This document shows, one piece after another, positions 1 through 11,200 of a DNA stretch of 64,000 nucleotides. A program made the translations under genes and the position numbers. Every line of letters begins with the position of its first letter. Position 1 is the first letter of the stretch. The notes under the pieces were generated by a model. The model was not told the origin of the DNA and ran no database searches. It saw only the letters and a list, made by a program, of their open reading frames with translations. Source of the stretch: Acridotheres tristis (lineage: Eukaryota > Chordata > Aves > Passeriformes > Sturnidae); contig CM072885.1 in assembly GCA_037013685.1 (NCBI GenBank), forward strand, positions 69,543,785-69,607,784, given 5' to 3'.

Positions 1-390
1 GGATCGGATCGGCTCGCAGCCCCCGGGTCTGGTCCCGTGCTGGGGGATCGGATCGGATCGGATCGAATCGGCCCGGCCCGGCCTGGCCCGCAGCCCCCGG
101 GTCCGGCTCTGTGCTGGGGGATCGGATCGGCCCGGCTCGGATCGGCCCGAAGCCCCCGGGTCTGGTTCCGTGCCGGGGTATCGGATCGGATTGGCCTGGC
201 CCGGCCCGGCCCGCAGCCCCGAGTCTGGCTTCGTGCCGGGGGATCGGCTCGGATCGGCCCGAAGCCCCCGGGTCTGGTTCCGTGCCGGGGGACTGGATCT
301 GGTTGGACCGGCTCGGATCGGCCCGCAGCCGCCGGGTCTGGCTCCGTGCTGGGGGATAGGATCGGCCCGGCCCGCAGCCCCCGGGCTCTG
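1..390. repeat. GC-rich minisatellite, units of roughly 55-75 bp
   Basis: About seven imperfect units are visible. Each has a GCAGCCCCCGGGTCTGG-like core, a CGTGCTGGGGG segment and a variable run of GATCG and GGCCCG pieces. Unit length varies because the short GATCG runs expand and contract. The array begins at the window edge, so its full size is unknown. It is CpG-dense and keeps reading frames open on the plus strand, which produces spurious ORFs. It could be part of a CpG island of a neighbouring gene outside the window, but no exon is recognisable. Confidence 0.85.
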
Positions 391-439
391 TGGGACGGGC
401 CTGGCCCCTGGGACTCTCCCGTAGCCCCCCGGTCCTCTG

Positions 440-3400
440 GAGCCTCATCCCGGCGTTGAGGGGACATGAGGGGACATGGGGACAGAGGGGCAGAGCTGTG
501 TCCCCGCGCCCCAAGAGCTCTTGGCGCTTTGTGTGCCCCAGGACATGGAAGCGCTGAGCCCCGTGTCAGGGTGGTGGCCCGGGCTGGTCCCCACAGAGTT
601 TTGTGGCCCTGAGTGTGCTGATACGGCCAAACGACAGCAGAAACCTCGGTGTGCCTGGCTCCTGAGAGCCAGGAGAAGCTGGTTCTGCACCAAGGTACAA
701 ACGCAGCTTCCACTGGAGCTGCGGCTTAGGAGTACTTCAGGATAGAGTGAATCTAAAAAAAAAAACCCAGCTTTATTTTGAATCGTAGAAGAGGGTTTTT
801 TTGGAAGTGTTTTGGAAGTCTCGAAAGGGGAGCAGTGACTTTTTAATGAGTGACATAATGATCGTGTTGTCCCTGTGTCTTTAGGGAAGTGCTGAGGACA
901 CGGCAGGATGAAATACACGATTGTAATCACACGCTGTAGTGGCCAGCAGCCTCACACCAGAACGTGGCTCTGATGCTTTTGCAGACAAGCGTTCGCTGTT
1001 CTGCTGAAGACGTCACATGCAATGGAAAAACCCAGACTTGCCTGGGAGGCTTTGCTGCTGATTCATGTGTGGAGAGTTTCTTCAGGTGTGAGTGTTTCCT
1101 CTGAGTGCCTCTCCCTGCAGCCTCATATTTTTTGCTCCATTTAGCTAAGGGGGGCAAGATAATTGGTTTTCCTCTTTAATGTTCCTCCTGTTTTGTGTCA
1201 GCACCATCAGGCATCCCTGGCAGGATGTGCTTTCACTCGGATCACAAAACCTTTACACAACTTGGTGCTTCTCGAGCTTGGGTTGAATTTTCCCTCATGG
1301 TTTCAAGTCAGAGAGATGCCTCCATCCTGTCACAAGAGGCTTCAGGCAGAAGTTCTGTATTTTGTTAGTGCTGTTAGCACTTTCCCTCAGATCTGTAAGG
1401 CCAGTCAGCTCTCCACTGTTTGCCTCTCCCGAAGGTCTGGTGGGGACCTTGGGAGAGGAAGAAGTACTGCATGTGTCACCGTGTGACAACCAGCCTGCTA
1501 AATCTTGTGCCTTGTGTCCTTGATAGCATGGCCATGTCTTTACAGAGAGTGCTGACAATGGGGAACTGTGAGGGGGAAGTCGTTCTTGCTTTTTTTTTCC
1601 CCTTTGATCCACATGCACTGAAAAGGGGTGTAATATCATGAGTTTTCAGTTTGTTTTGCTGACTTTGCATTTAGTAACTGTAATTTCACTACAGGCTGTG
1701 ACTTTGGTGACCAGCAGTGTTTGGAATCTGAGAACAGGGCCCAGAATAATCGAAGTGGGTATGTCCTTATGGACAGTGTTTACCAGAGACATCCAGTGGC
1801 TTGCTGAAAAAAACATTAAAGCAAAGTAGGCAGGTGACAATGCTGCAAGGTGTGATCATCTCTACAACTAAGGGGAAGAGCTACAGCTTCAGAGCTACCA
1901 ACAGACACAAGCATAGCTTAAACCAGGGTTTGGAGGTGAGGGCATGCAGGTTTCAAGCTTGAATAGCTGGGAAGCACTGCAGGAATTTCTGCTTCACTTG
2001 GAGGTAGATTTATCTTGCTCAGTGGGGGGTTTGAGTTCACCCCCTGGGTGCCAGGAGGCAGATCTGAGGATCTTGGCCAGCCCTGACTGTAGAAGACCTC
2101 GGCTTCTTTGTCACTCTGAGCTCAAATCAGCCCAGGAGCATATCTTGGTGCATCTCCCATATTCTCAGAGCTGGTGATGCTTTTTGTCCTCATGCTTTTA
2201 TCCTTTAATCACACCTGCTGAAATAACAAGCCAAGGATGACGCAGTGATCCCACCACCCCTCTCTGGTGGGAAGGACATGTCTAGTTTAAGTTTAAGTTT
2301 AATTTAAGGAAGCAGCAGGGGTAGCCTGGGCAATCCATGAACTGCCCCAGGCTGGTCAGTCCTGATTCTGGCCAGCACTGAAACTGGTGCTGTACCTGGG
2401 GTGGCTGAGTTCTGGCAGATGGGAAACACATCTGTGTCCTCCACAGTCCCCTCACTCCAAAGGGGGGGTTCTGTGGGCTGGGCCACCCCTGCTGGGCAGG
2501 ACAGTGGCAGCCCTGGGGACAGTGGCAGCCCTGGGGACAGCAGACTGCCCACCCAGGAGCTCTAGGACACAGTAAGCAGGACTGAGTGGTGAAAGGAAGC
2601 ATCAGGCACCCATCATCACCCTCTGAGCCACCCTTGCTTCCAGGAAGGGACTGGGATGGCCTGGATGTCATCTGTGGTGATAGAGGGGTGAAGAGGAGGA
2701 GAGGGATGGGTGTTTGACTTAAACAGAGGCTGGGGTAGGGGGAGAAAGGCATTTACTCATTTGTTCTTCTGTGTTCTTTTCTTTCTCTCCTCAGTTACCT
2801 GAGTCACAGCCAAGAAGTGGAGTAGTGAGAAGAACTCTGGAAGGAGCAATGATCCTGGCCCTGGGAATACACAGCAGGGGAAGTGGAGCAGCCAGTGCCA
2901 TGTCCAGGAGGGAGCACACACAGTGTGCAATTGCCTGAAGAGAGGAGGCATCTGGGCAGGCCAGTGCTGGGTAGGAAGATGACTTAGAAGATAGAAACAG
3001 ATGCTTTCTGAAAGCTGATGGCAAAGTGAAAACAAAGCCTCTTCAGGGAGCCTGAGTTGCAAGGTTGGGTAGGCCTGTGGGGGTGGGGGTGCTGCTCCTC
3101 AGAATGTGGGTGATCTCTTGACAGTCCTTTGCTCAGAATGAGATTGCAGAAATACTGAACACTTGCAGCAACTGTCCCTGCAGTGGCTGTGTCAGTGGTG
3201 GGAAACTGAAGCAAATGGGACACAAGTTTTTGCCTGGTAAGAGCAGAGTTCTGAGAAGTTTGGGCTCTCTGCTACTAGCAGGCACTGCCCTTCCCAAGAG
3301 AGGAAGGTTTCAGGACCCACCAGTGAAGGGCTGTGGGGAGAAATCGTCTGATCCTGCTGATCCCACAGATGAGAGTCCCCCAATGTTGTCTGGGCTGCTG

Positions 3401-5020
3401 GGTTGTGTTACAGGCAAGGGGGAAGGGATCCTGGGAAGCTCCAAGGTCTGAGCACAGTTACTACTGGTATCATTTGATAAGCTGTTGGGACATCAAGGAG
3501 TAACTTACACACTATACTGTTTGGTGCATGCCAGAAGATGAGCAGATTAGTGGCACAACCAAGGATAGAGCTGGGAGTTCAGCTTGGAAAGCGTTTTAGA
3601 AGCAGTTGGAAAAGATGTTGACTGTTACAGTGTTGATCCTGATAATTTTGTCTGTGGGAGAAGGGGTGGGTTTGGGATATGTGTCATTTGTTCACACTGG
3701 TGAGGTGTTAACTCCACTGGTCTGCAGGGGCAAGGGGTGGGGTTTATAATGAATATCCAGTAAGATGATGATTGTGTTAAAGATGGAGTTTGAATAAGGA
3801 AGAAACAATTCTTAATATATCTTTCAATTAAGTATAGGGTGGAATGTAAAGAAGATAAATTGCAGTGGTGACGTGTGTGGATACCCCTGAAACAGATATA
3901 AACACCCTGCCCCATGCCAGAATTTAAGCTCACAGTACTGTGACTCAGGAATAGTTCTGGAGATCCAGGTGCACCTTTTGAAGAAGATCCATGCTGAAAG
4001 GACTTAATTCCAAGGGGACTGCAGCTGGTGGATGAATTATGCTTGAACAAGGAATCCCCTGAAGGTTCTATGGCAACTGAGAAAGTATTCACTAAAAAAA
4101 AATGCTCCAAACTTGTGCATCATAGTAACATTGTACCTTTATTGTTCAATAAAAATGTGTGTTTGATCTCAGCAGAGCTAAGTCTCACCTCAGCCTGGGG
4201 ATTACAGAAGGTTTTATGGGTTGCTTCCTTTAGGAAGCTGCAAAGCAAACGTTCTTGGATTACATTTTCATGCATTGAAAGTGGAAATTTTGGAAAGAAG
4301 TCCATAAGATGCTCGTTTTCTTGAACAAAGATTTTGCTCCTTTGCCTTGAAACCCAGTGTGCAACTTGGTAATTGTTTTTGGTCACCTGCCCAGGCGCTG
4401 GGAGTGGAAAGGTGACACAGCCCCAAAGGCAAACACCTGCTGATCTCCCCTGGGGCTGTGGGGCCAAGGGCAGTGGGATGGGTGCCTGGGCTGAAAGGGG
4501 AGCTGGAGGGGCTGGAGCTACAGCCAGAATTTGGCCCTGAGGGGATGCTGGCACTTTGGGAGCTGAGCTGCCCGTGCCAGCAGCCAGATCGTCGGGCTGT
4601 GTGACATCAGGGATGTCCCTGCACTGCCGGGACAGTGGCTGAGGGATGGCCGCCCTCTGCTGCCCGCAGGGAAATGGGGAATGGGCTGTCCCAGGGAAAA
4701 TCCACATCCTCAGGAGGAAACCTGCCTAAAAATACTGCCGACCACGCACCTGTGTATTTTCTGCTTCTGAAGTTTTTTAGTTGTCTTTTTGGTATTTTTT
4801 CCAAGGGAAAGTTTTCCCCAAGTAGGAAAAACTCCTTTCTCAGTTACTTCTGGAATGATAAAACTGCTGGCCTTTACATTTCACATTTCTCAGATTTTTC
4901 TCCCATAACTGCCAACTATCCTCCTGAGCCTGTTGTGTTGAAGCAAGATAAATTAAAAATGTGAATGTGTAGTTCAAAATCTCTCCCTCGCTAAATGCGG
5001 ATTACTCAATTCACATTTTG
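440..5020. other. Intergenic DNA downstream of AKR1B copy A, no gene recognised
   Basis: I see no exon with recognisable protein similarity on either strand. Visible structure is limited to a two-fold 18-bp repeat at 2,504-2,540 and a segment at about 1,184-1,232 that resembles 14,001-14,049. ORFs up to 195 codons exist (minus strand, 4,120-4,707) but match nothing I know and have no splice or promoter context. Confidence 0.6.
2504..2540. repeat. Tandem duplication of an 18-bp unit
   Basis: The unit CAGTGGCAGCCCTGGGGA occurs twice in direct succession, followed by the start of a third copy. It is a short local duplication with no gene context. Confidence 0.8.
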
Positions 5021-5044
5021 ACCGAAAATTATTACAGCCCCCAT

Positions 5045-5050
5045 TTTATT
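5045..5050 (-). promoter_or_regulatory. Candidate polyadenylation signal of AKR1B copy A
   Basis: AATAAA on the minus strand lies about 175 nt past the stop codon of copy A. It is the first canonical hexamer downstream, so a short 3' UTR is likely. Confidence 0.6.
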
Positions 5051-5222
5051 ATTTTGGAACAATTTTACTGTATCTTTCAGAAAGAACAAACAAAAGATGA
5101 TCACTGAATACATATGCTGTGACTTCACTGGCTGCAGGAGGAGAAATGCAATAAGAAAGTCAGATAAATTGATAGGAACAATATCAGACCAAGCTCTGAA
5201 GGAGGGCAGGATATGAGCATCT

Positions 5223-8200
5223 TCAGTATTCTGCATTGAAGGGGTAGTCCTTGTGAGTTTTGCCCCTGCAGTGAATAGAAGACTTTGATTTAGTCATAAT
5301 TTTCCTTTCTAGTTTTGCTTAAAGAGGCCATTAAGGTGGGATCTGAACTCTAATTGAAGGATGTGTTCATTCCAGATTTGTTTTCCTCTACAGTATGTGT
5401 TTTTTGTACACTTGGAAAATCCCAATTACTTCATCATTCAGGCTGTTGGCATTCTAGGCAGTATTTAAGTGTAAAACCTCTGTGTATATAGTTACAGGGT
5501 TGGAGAAAAATACTGAATGCTACCACTTACATGCTCATTGTATAGACTCTCCAGTTTCTGTTAAAGCTGAAAATAGTTGCCATCTCCTCTTTAGTCAATT
5601 TGAAGTCAAACACCTAAAAAGAGAAACACCCCTTTGAACAAAACAGAGGCTGGAAGCAAAATCCACAAAATTAAAGAACAAGTCTGCAAGGGAGGGTAAC
5701 TGGTTAAAACACATGACTGCTTCATGAAAAATAGTTGGTTAGAAGACATGACTACTTCATCTCTCTATATCACCAAGAATGCATTGGCAGAAGGAACAGA
5801 AAAATTCATCCAAAGTGGCAGTTACACATGCCAGCTGTTACAGGACACTTGGCAGGCTCTTGCATCTGCCACTTGTGAGAGATGAATCTTTCTGTCCTAT
5901 TCCAAAAGAACATCTACAAGATTTCCATATTTCACTTAATCTATCTAGGCTTTTTGAAATCCTAAAGACCAGTTTCAAAGACCACTGAATTAACAATAGA
6001 GCAAAATGGTTTGTGAACACCACAACTGTTTTCTTAACACTGCTTGCTCTACATAAGCCTTTTGTGGCATGCTGCTGCACTCAAGTGCCAGTGAAAAACC
6101 AATTCATCTCCAGTCTGCAGAATACAAGACACCATGTAAAGTGACTGCTAGAATTATCAGCATACTAAAATAAGACTTGGTTCACTCCTGCTCTCCAACT
6201 TTAACCTTAAGTTTAGCCCTTAAAGAGTTAAAAAGTTAGAAAGTTAGAAGAGCCTTTGTATACAAGTTATAAAAGATGCCAAGACTGAACTGATTTAGCA
6301 GCTGTTTGCTGCTGTCACCACGGGACAGTTTCATTTCCATGGCTCTGTTAATATAAAGTTAAAATAAAGCATGAAAGAAAGATGATCATCTCAAAGAGTG
6401 TGTGAACATGCAAAAAGTCTGGTGGTGTTGCCTGAGCAGGAGCTGGGAAGAATGATAAAAGATCTTCTCCCTTTCTGTGCAGGGAGAAGCCAGGCCATCC
6501 CCGAGGGGCAGCACCCAGCTCACTCCTCATCCCTCACCTTGAAGTTCTCCACGATGCGCTGTGGGGAGGCAGATTTGGGAATCACAATCACATTTCTCTG
6601 GATCTGGAAGCGAAGGAGAACCTGCAAGAACAGACAACTGTAGCCGTGGAAAGGGGTTTTAACCCTTTAAGTGCAGCAGAAATAAGATGCACAGCTACAT
6701 GGTCATCTTTTATGATACAAAGAAAGAGCCAAGTTTATTCAGAAACACGCTTGGTTTTATAGCATGACTGCAATTCCAAGAGAAGAGAAAAGGTGATTGG
6801 TTCTGAGAGAAGACACCCCATTGCCAGGGCCTGGTCACACACCACAACAGGTGTTCCATCTTTGTTATTAATTCCTTTTTATTTTGACCAAATCATCACC
6901 CTGGGAGAAATTCTCCCTAGCCTTGAGCTGGACCAGCTTATCGGCTGGGAACAGAGCTGAAAAGCTCCAGCCTGGAATATTTTTCAGGCTGTAATTTTCT
7001 TACTTTCTCAAGATGTGTCCCACAGACAACTGAATCATTCCTCCTTCTCTGGAAGAAGCACAGCCTGTTCCAACAGCTGTTATCCCTGTTTCCAGTCATT
7101 CCCATCCCTGCAGCCCTTGTTGCCCTGCCTGAAGAGCAAAGAGGGAAGTGGTGGAGCCTCACATGGAGGCCTCCTTGCCCATCCAGTTTTGAGCCAGCCA
7201 AGTCTTCCTGCTCACCCAGACTTCTATCAGGATTTCATTCCCTTCAAGAGGACTTGAGATGAAGAACAAAACATTCCAGCATTTGAAGACGGGTCATGAA
7301 AATTCTTCATGATGTCAGAGCACACTTGAGAGTGTGCACATTGCAGGCTGCACAGAAAACAGACCCTGCCGTGCTGCCTCTCACCAGAGGGGACTGGGAA
7401 CAGAGCCAGCCTGTTCTCTACATTGTCATTAGCTGTCCTGTGTTACAGGAAGGGGTACCCACAGTCTGGCATCCATGTACCTGGGCTGTGGATTTGTTGT
7501 GCTTGGCTGCAATTTCTTTGATCTTGGGGTCATCCAGAAGGGAAGGATCCTCTGGCTTAGCCCTACACAGAGGAGAGATAACACCAGAAATGTGTTTTGA
7601 GATCAATGTCTAATAGTACACTTACTGTCTCAGTGCTCCAAGCATTATCCATGCCAGCTCCATCACAAATGGCAAGGCAGTCTTACCATGGTCTGTCAGG
7701 AGAGCCCAGGGGGCTGTATGCTGTAACAGCAATCCCTTTGGATTGGCAGTAGCTCACCAGCTTCTCCTGGGTCAGGTATGGATTGCATTCAATCTGCCAG
7801 CAGAAGAGTACAGAGATTGATAGAATACATCTGTAATTCCCAATTGTCTCCCAATGCACTTAAAGGCTGCTATTTGTCCTCTTGTGTCAGTCTTTGCAAA
7901 GTATTTTTCAGCTGTAGTTTTCTACAGCACCTGCTTCTACAGTGAGATTTCTTGTATCTCTGGGTCTTTGCTCTGGGAAAAGAGCATTTCATAAGGCTCA
8001 CCTCTGGGTTCTTTGGCCCTGCTTCTTTGGCATGTTCTGAGGTCCTTCTCAGATTTCTAAGCAGTAGCTTAGCAAATATTGAAAACCCCAATGCCTTGTA
8101 TGTTCAGCAATAATGTGGAGTGGGATGAGGACATGCTGCATCTGCTCTGTTCTCCCCCGTCTCTTTTCTAGACATAAAAGCTCCCTTTCTCACGAATTGG

Positions 8201-11200
8201 TGTCCCTTTCTCATGTGGTATAGTTTTGGACAAAGATGCATTTCTTTTTTTCCTTTCAGCATGCTCTTTTTTGTAACTACATGCAGAGGAAGGACTGGCA
8301 GGCTCTGGAGACTGAGGGAACTTGGTACTCTTAGTAAATATGCAAGAAGTGCTGAATTCAGAACTGTAAGAGATGTCTGAGTCTGTCCAAGAACCCTTGA
8401 AGGCATCAACTTCTGCAGCTCCTTCATACAAAAGGCTGCTGTATGCAAAGAATAGGTGATTTTTAAAATATGTGTATATAAAAACACTCTTTTTTTAAAT
8501 TTTACATAAATCAGGGTAGATACCAGGAAGTCACTAGTGTGTAAATAAATGCTCTGCTTCTGTATAGAAGTTAAAACTGACCTCCCTTTCCCACTGGATG
8601 ACTGAATTGTGGATTGTGTGAACAATTATCTGCTATTAAGAACAGATTGATGCCATTACTAATAACAGAACAAGCATTTTAAGAAGTTCTTTTTGCAGTT
8701 TGTGTACCACAACTTCATTCCCTATCAGGACACAAATCTACAACACCTTTACATGCACTCAGAAATAATCACAGGGTGTAATTGTGCTGTGTCTGCTTTG
8801 TTCTTCCTCTGCATCTCCTCATTCAACTGTAATTGGATCTTTATAATTCCACCAAACCAGTCACCTGATTATTTGCAGGTTTGTACTTCAGTCCTGGCTT
8901 GTTCAGGATTCTTTCAATCTGCTCATGGTTGAAGTTGGAGATTCCAATGGCTTTTACCAGACCAGCATCCACCAGCTCTTCCATGGCCTGGCAGGAAGGA
9001 GCACAGTCAGCACCAGTGTACAAGACAGGCCCTGAAGGAATTATTCCTTGTGTGGCTCCATTTCCCTTCATGGGCAAGGGAACACAACTGTTTGGAGCTG
9101 CAAAGATTGTCCCCTGGGGGAAAGTGCACCCTGGTGTGTTTGTGCCGTGTCCTCCACCTCACCCAAACAAGAGGGCTCCTTCCTTGAGCTGGCAGAGATT
9201 CACTCTCAGTTATTTTCACATGGGAAATAAGCATAATCAATGACATATTCTTGAGCCAGCACCAGAGGGCTGTATTGCAGGCTGTGGGTATGATCACAAC
9301 CTAATTTATTTCAGCAGTTTAAGGACAGTTTTGTTTCTCTTATGGTCAAACAGTTTGGTTTACAGCTTCACTAAAGATTATCAGCTTGACTGAGTATGTA
9401 TGTTTTGAAAAGCTACATTGTATATGGTGCAATAAATACACAAGAACTTCGAGGCTGCTGAAGGTAATGAAAGCATGGGAAAGACTGCCAGTAATAGCTA
9501 ACATGATTTCCCATCCTGGCTGAACTTACCTCCCATGTATCTAGAAAATCTGTGTTGCTGGGGATAGCCATGCCTTTGTCATCTGCAGGAAACAGCTCCT
9601 CTCCTGCCTGTCAGTGACAAAAAAAGAGTGTTTCAGTCTCTTTTTTTTTTTTTGGCAAGTTAATACCAAGACAACTGAGGACCATGATGACTTCAGCTAC
9701 TAGTACAGAAAATACAAATATTTGTCCACATTGTTCCTGGTAATTTTGCCAGCAATCATTCCTAGTAGGAATGTCAGGTGTATCTCCTAGACCAAGCAAA
9801 GTGGTGACTCACTAAAACACATACAGATAAACAAGTCACACCACTTGTGGAACAAACAAGCTTCCTGTACTCCTCTATTATTCCTTTAAGAGAGAACTAT
9901 GTTTGTTTTGTTTTTGCTTGCTTGTGGTTTTTTGTTTGTTTTTTTTTGTTTTGTTTTAGGGGGTTTTTTTGTTTGTTTTGTTGCTTTTTTTTTTTTTTTT
10001 GGACCTGTTAAAGTCCCAGGAGCATTTAAGTCAGGTTTAGGCTAAGCCATATCTGCTGAACAAGGTATTATGTTCACAGGTGTTCTGTGAGGAGAGCCTC
10101 AGTTAAAGTTGGTGGCAAATCAGAACACCCCAGATGTACAAACTCAGAAATAGAATTCCACATCTCCACGTTTCTCCACATCCAGTATGCAGATGTTAGA
10201 TGATTATGCCATGACACTTTTACTCAAGCTCTTTTTGCACATAAAACTAACCATAACAGCTTTGCAAGTGAGACAAGCAGTTGACAAGCTCAAAAGAAAC
10301 AGATAGGATGGAGGTCTTAACCTGCCTGCAGCAGAAAGAAAAAGCCAAGACTAGACACAGACTGAGCCTTCAGCTCCTTTGGAGTACATGAAGGATGGGA
10401 TGTATTTCATGTACTTCTGATACAGATGTCACAAAGTCTCACCTTTTGAAATCCAGGGTCTGTGGAACAACTTTAAGGCTCCTACAGCTCAATCTGTACT
10501 GTATTAAGGAGTCAGTGATTACAGAAAGAAATGGAAGACAGAAACATTCTCTTGTTCTGTGATTCTGTAACACGCAGAGGAAAGAATTTCTGTCAGGCAG
10601 CAAAGTACAGCTTTCCTTCCCTCAAAGCAGGAAAGGATCATTCAGCCCAAAGTTAAGCAACGTGAGTCAATCTTGCAGGCAGAGCCTGACCTTAGTCCTG
10701 GGTCTGCCCCCCATTATCAGGAGGGCAGAGAATGCTGTGCAGGCAGTGGTGTTGGGGCAGAGATCAGGGGCAGAGCAGGGTGGGATGGGCAGCTCCAGAG
10801 CAGTGCTGGCACAACAGGCACAGGCTCTTTCTGGAGCAGCAGTGGTGCTGCAAGTGCTCCTGGCACTTCTGAGGAGCTCTCCCAGGAGAGAAAACCAAGG
10901 GCACTGCTTTTACTGTACCTTGAACCCCATAGGCCAGTGCATGAGGTAGAGATCCAGGTAATCCAATTTCAGATTGGCAAGGGTCTTCTGGCAGGCTCCC
11001 TTCACCAGAGACTTCTCATGAAAAGTGGACCACAGCTAGAGAAAAAAAAAAAAAAACAAGGCAGACTGTGACCTCCTGGGCTGAAGCTCTTTCCTGCAGA
11101 AGGGAAAAAAGTTAGCACACTTTCTGGGACCATTTTCACTTAACACCTATTTTGAACAGTCCCATGAAAATGGAGAATGTGGAACATAAATTATGTTCTA

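Noticed and set aside
37..459. A 140-codon Gly/Pro/Arg-rich ORF
   Set aside because: It lies in the GC-rich minisatellite and its peptide is only a translation of the repeat.
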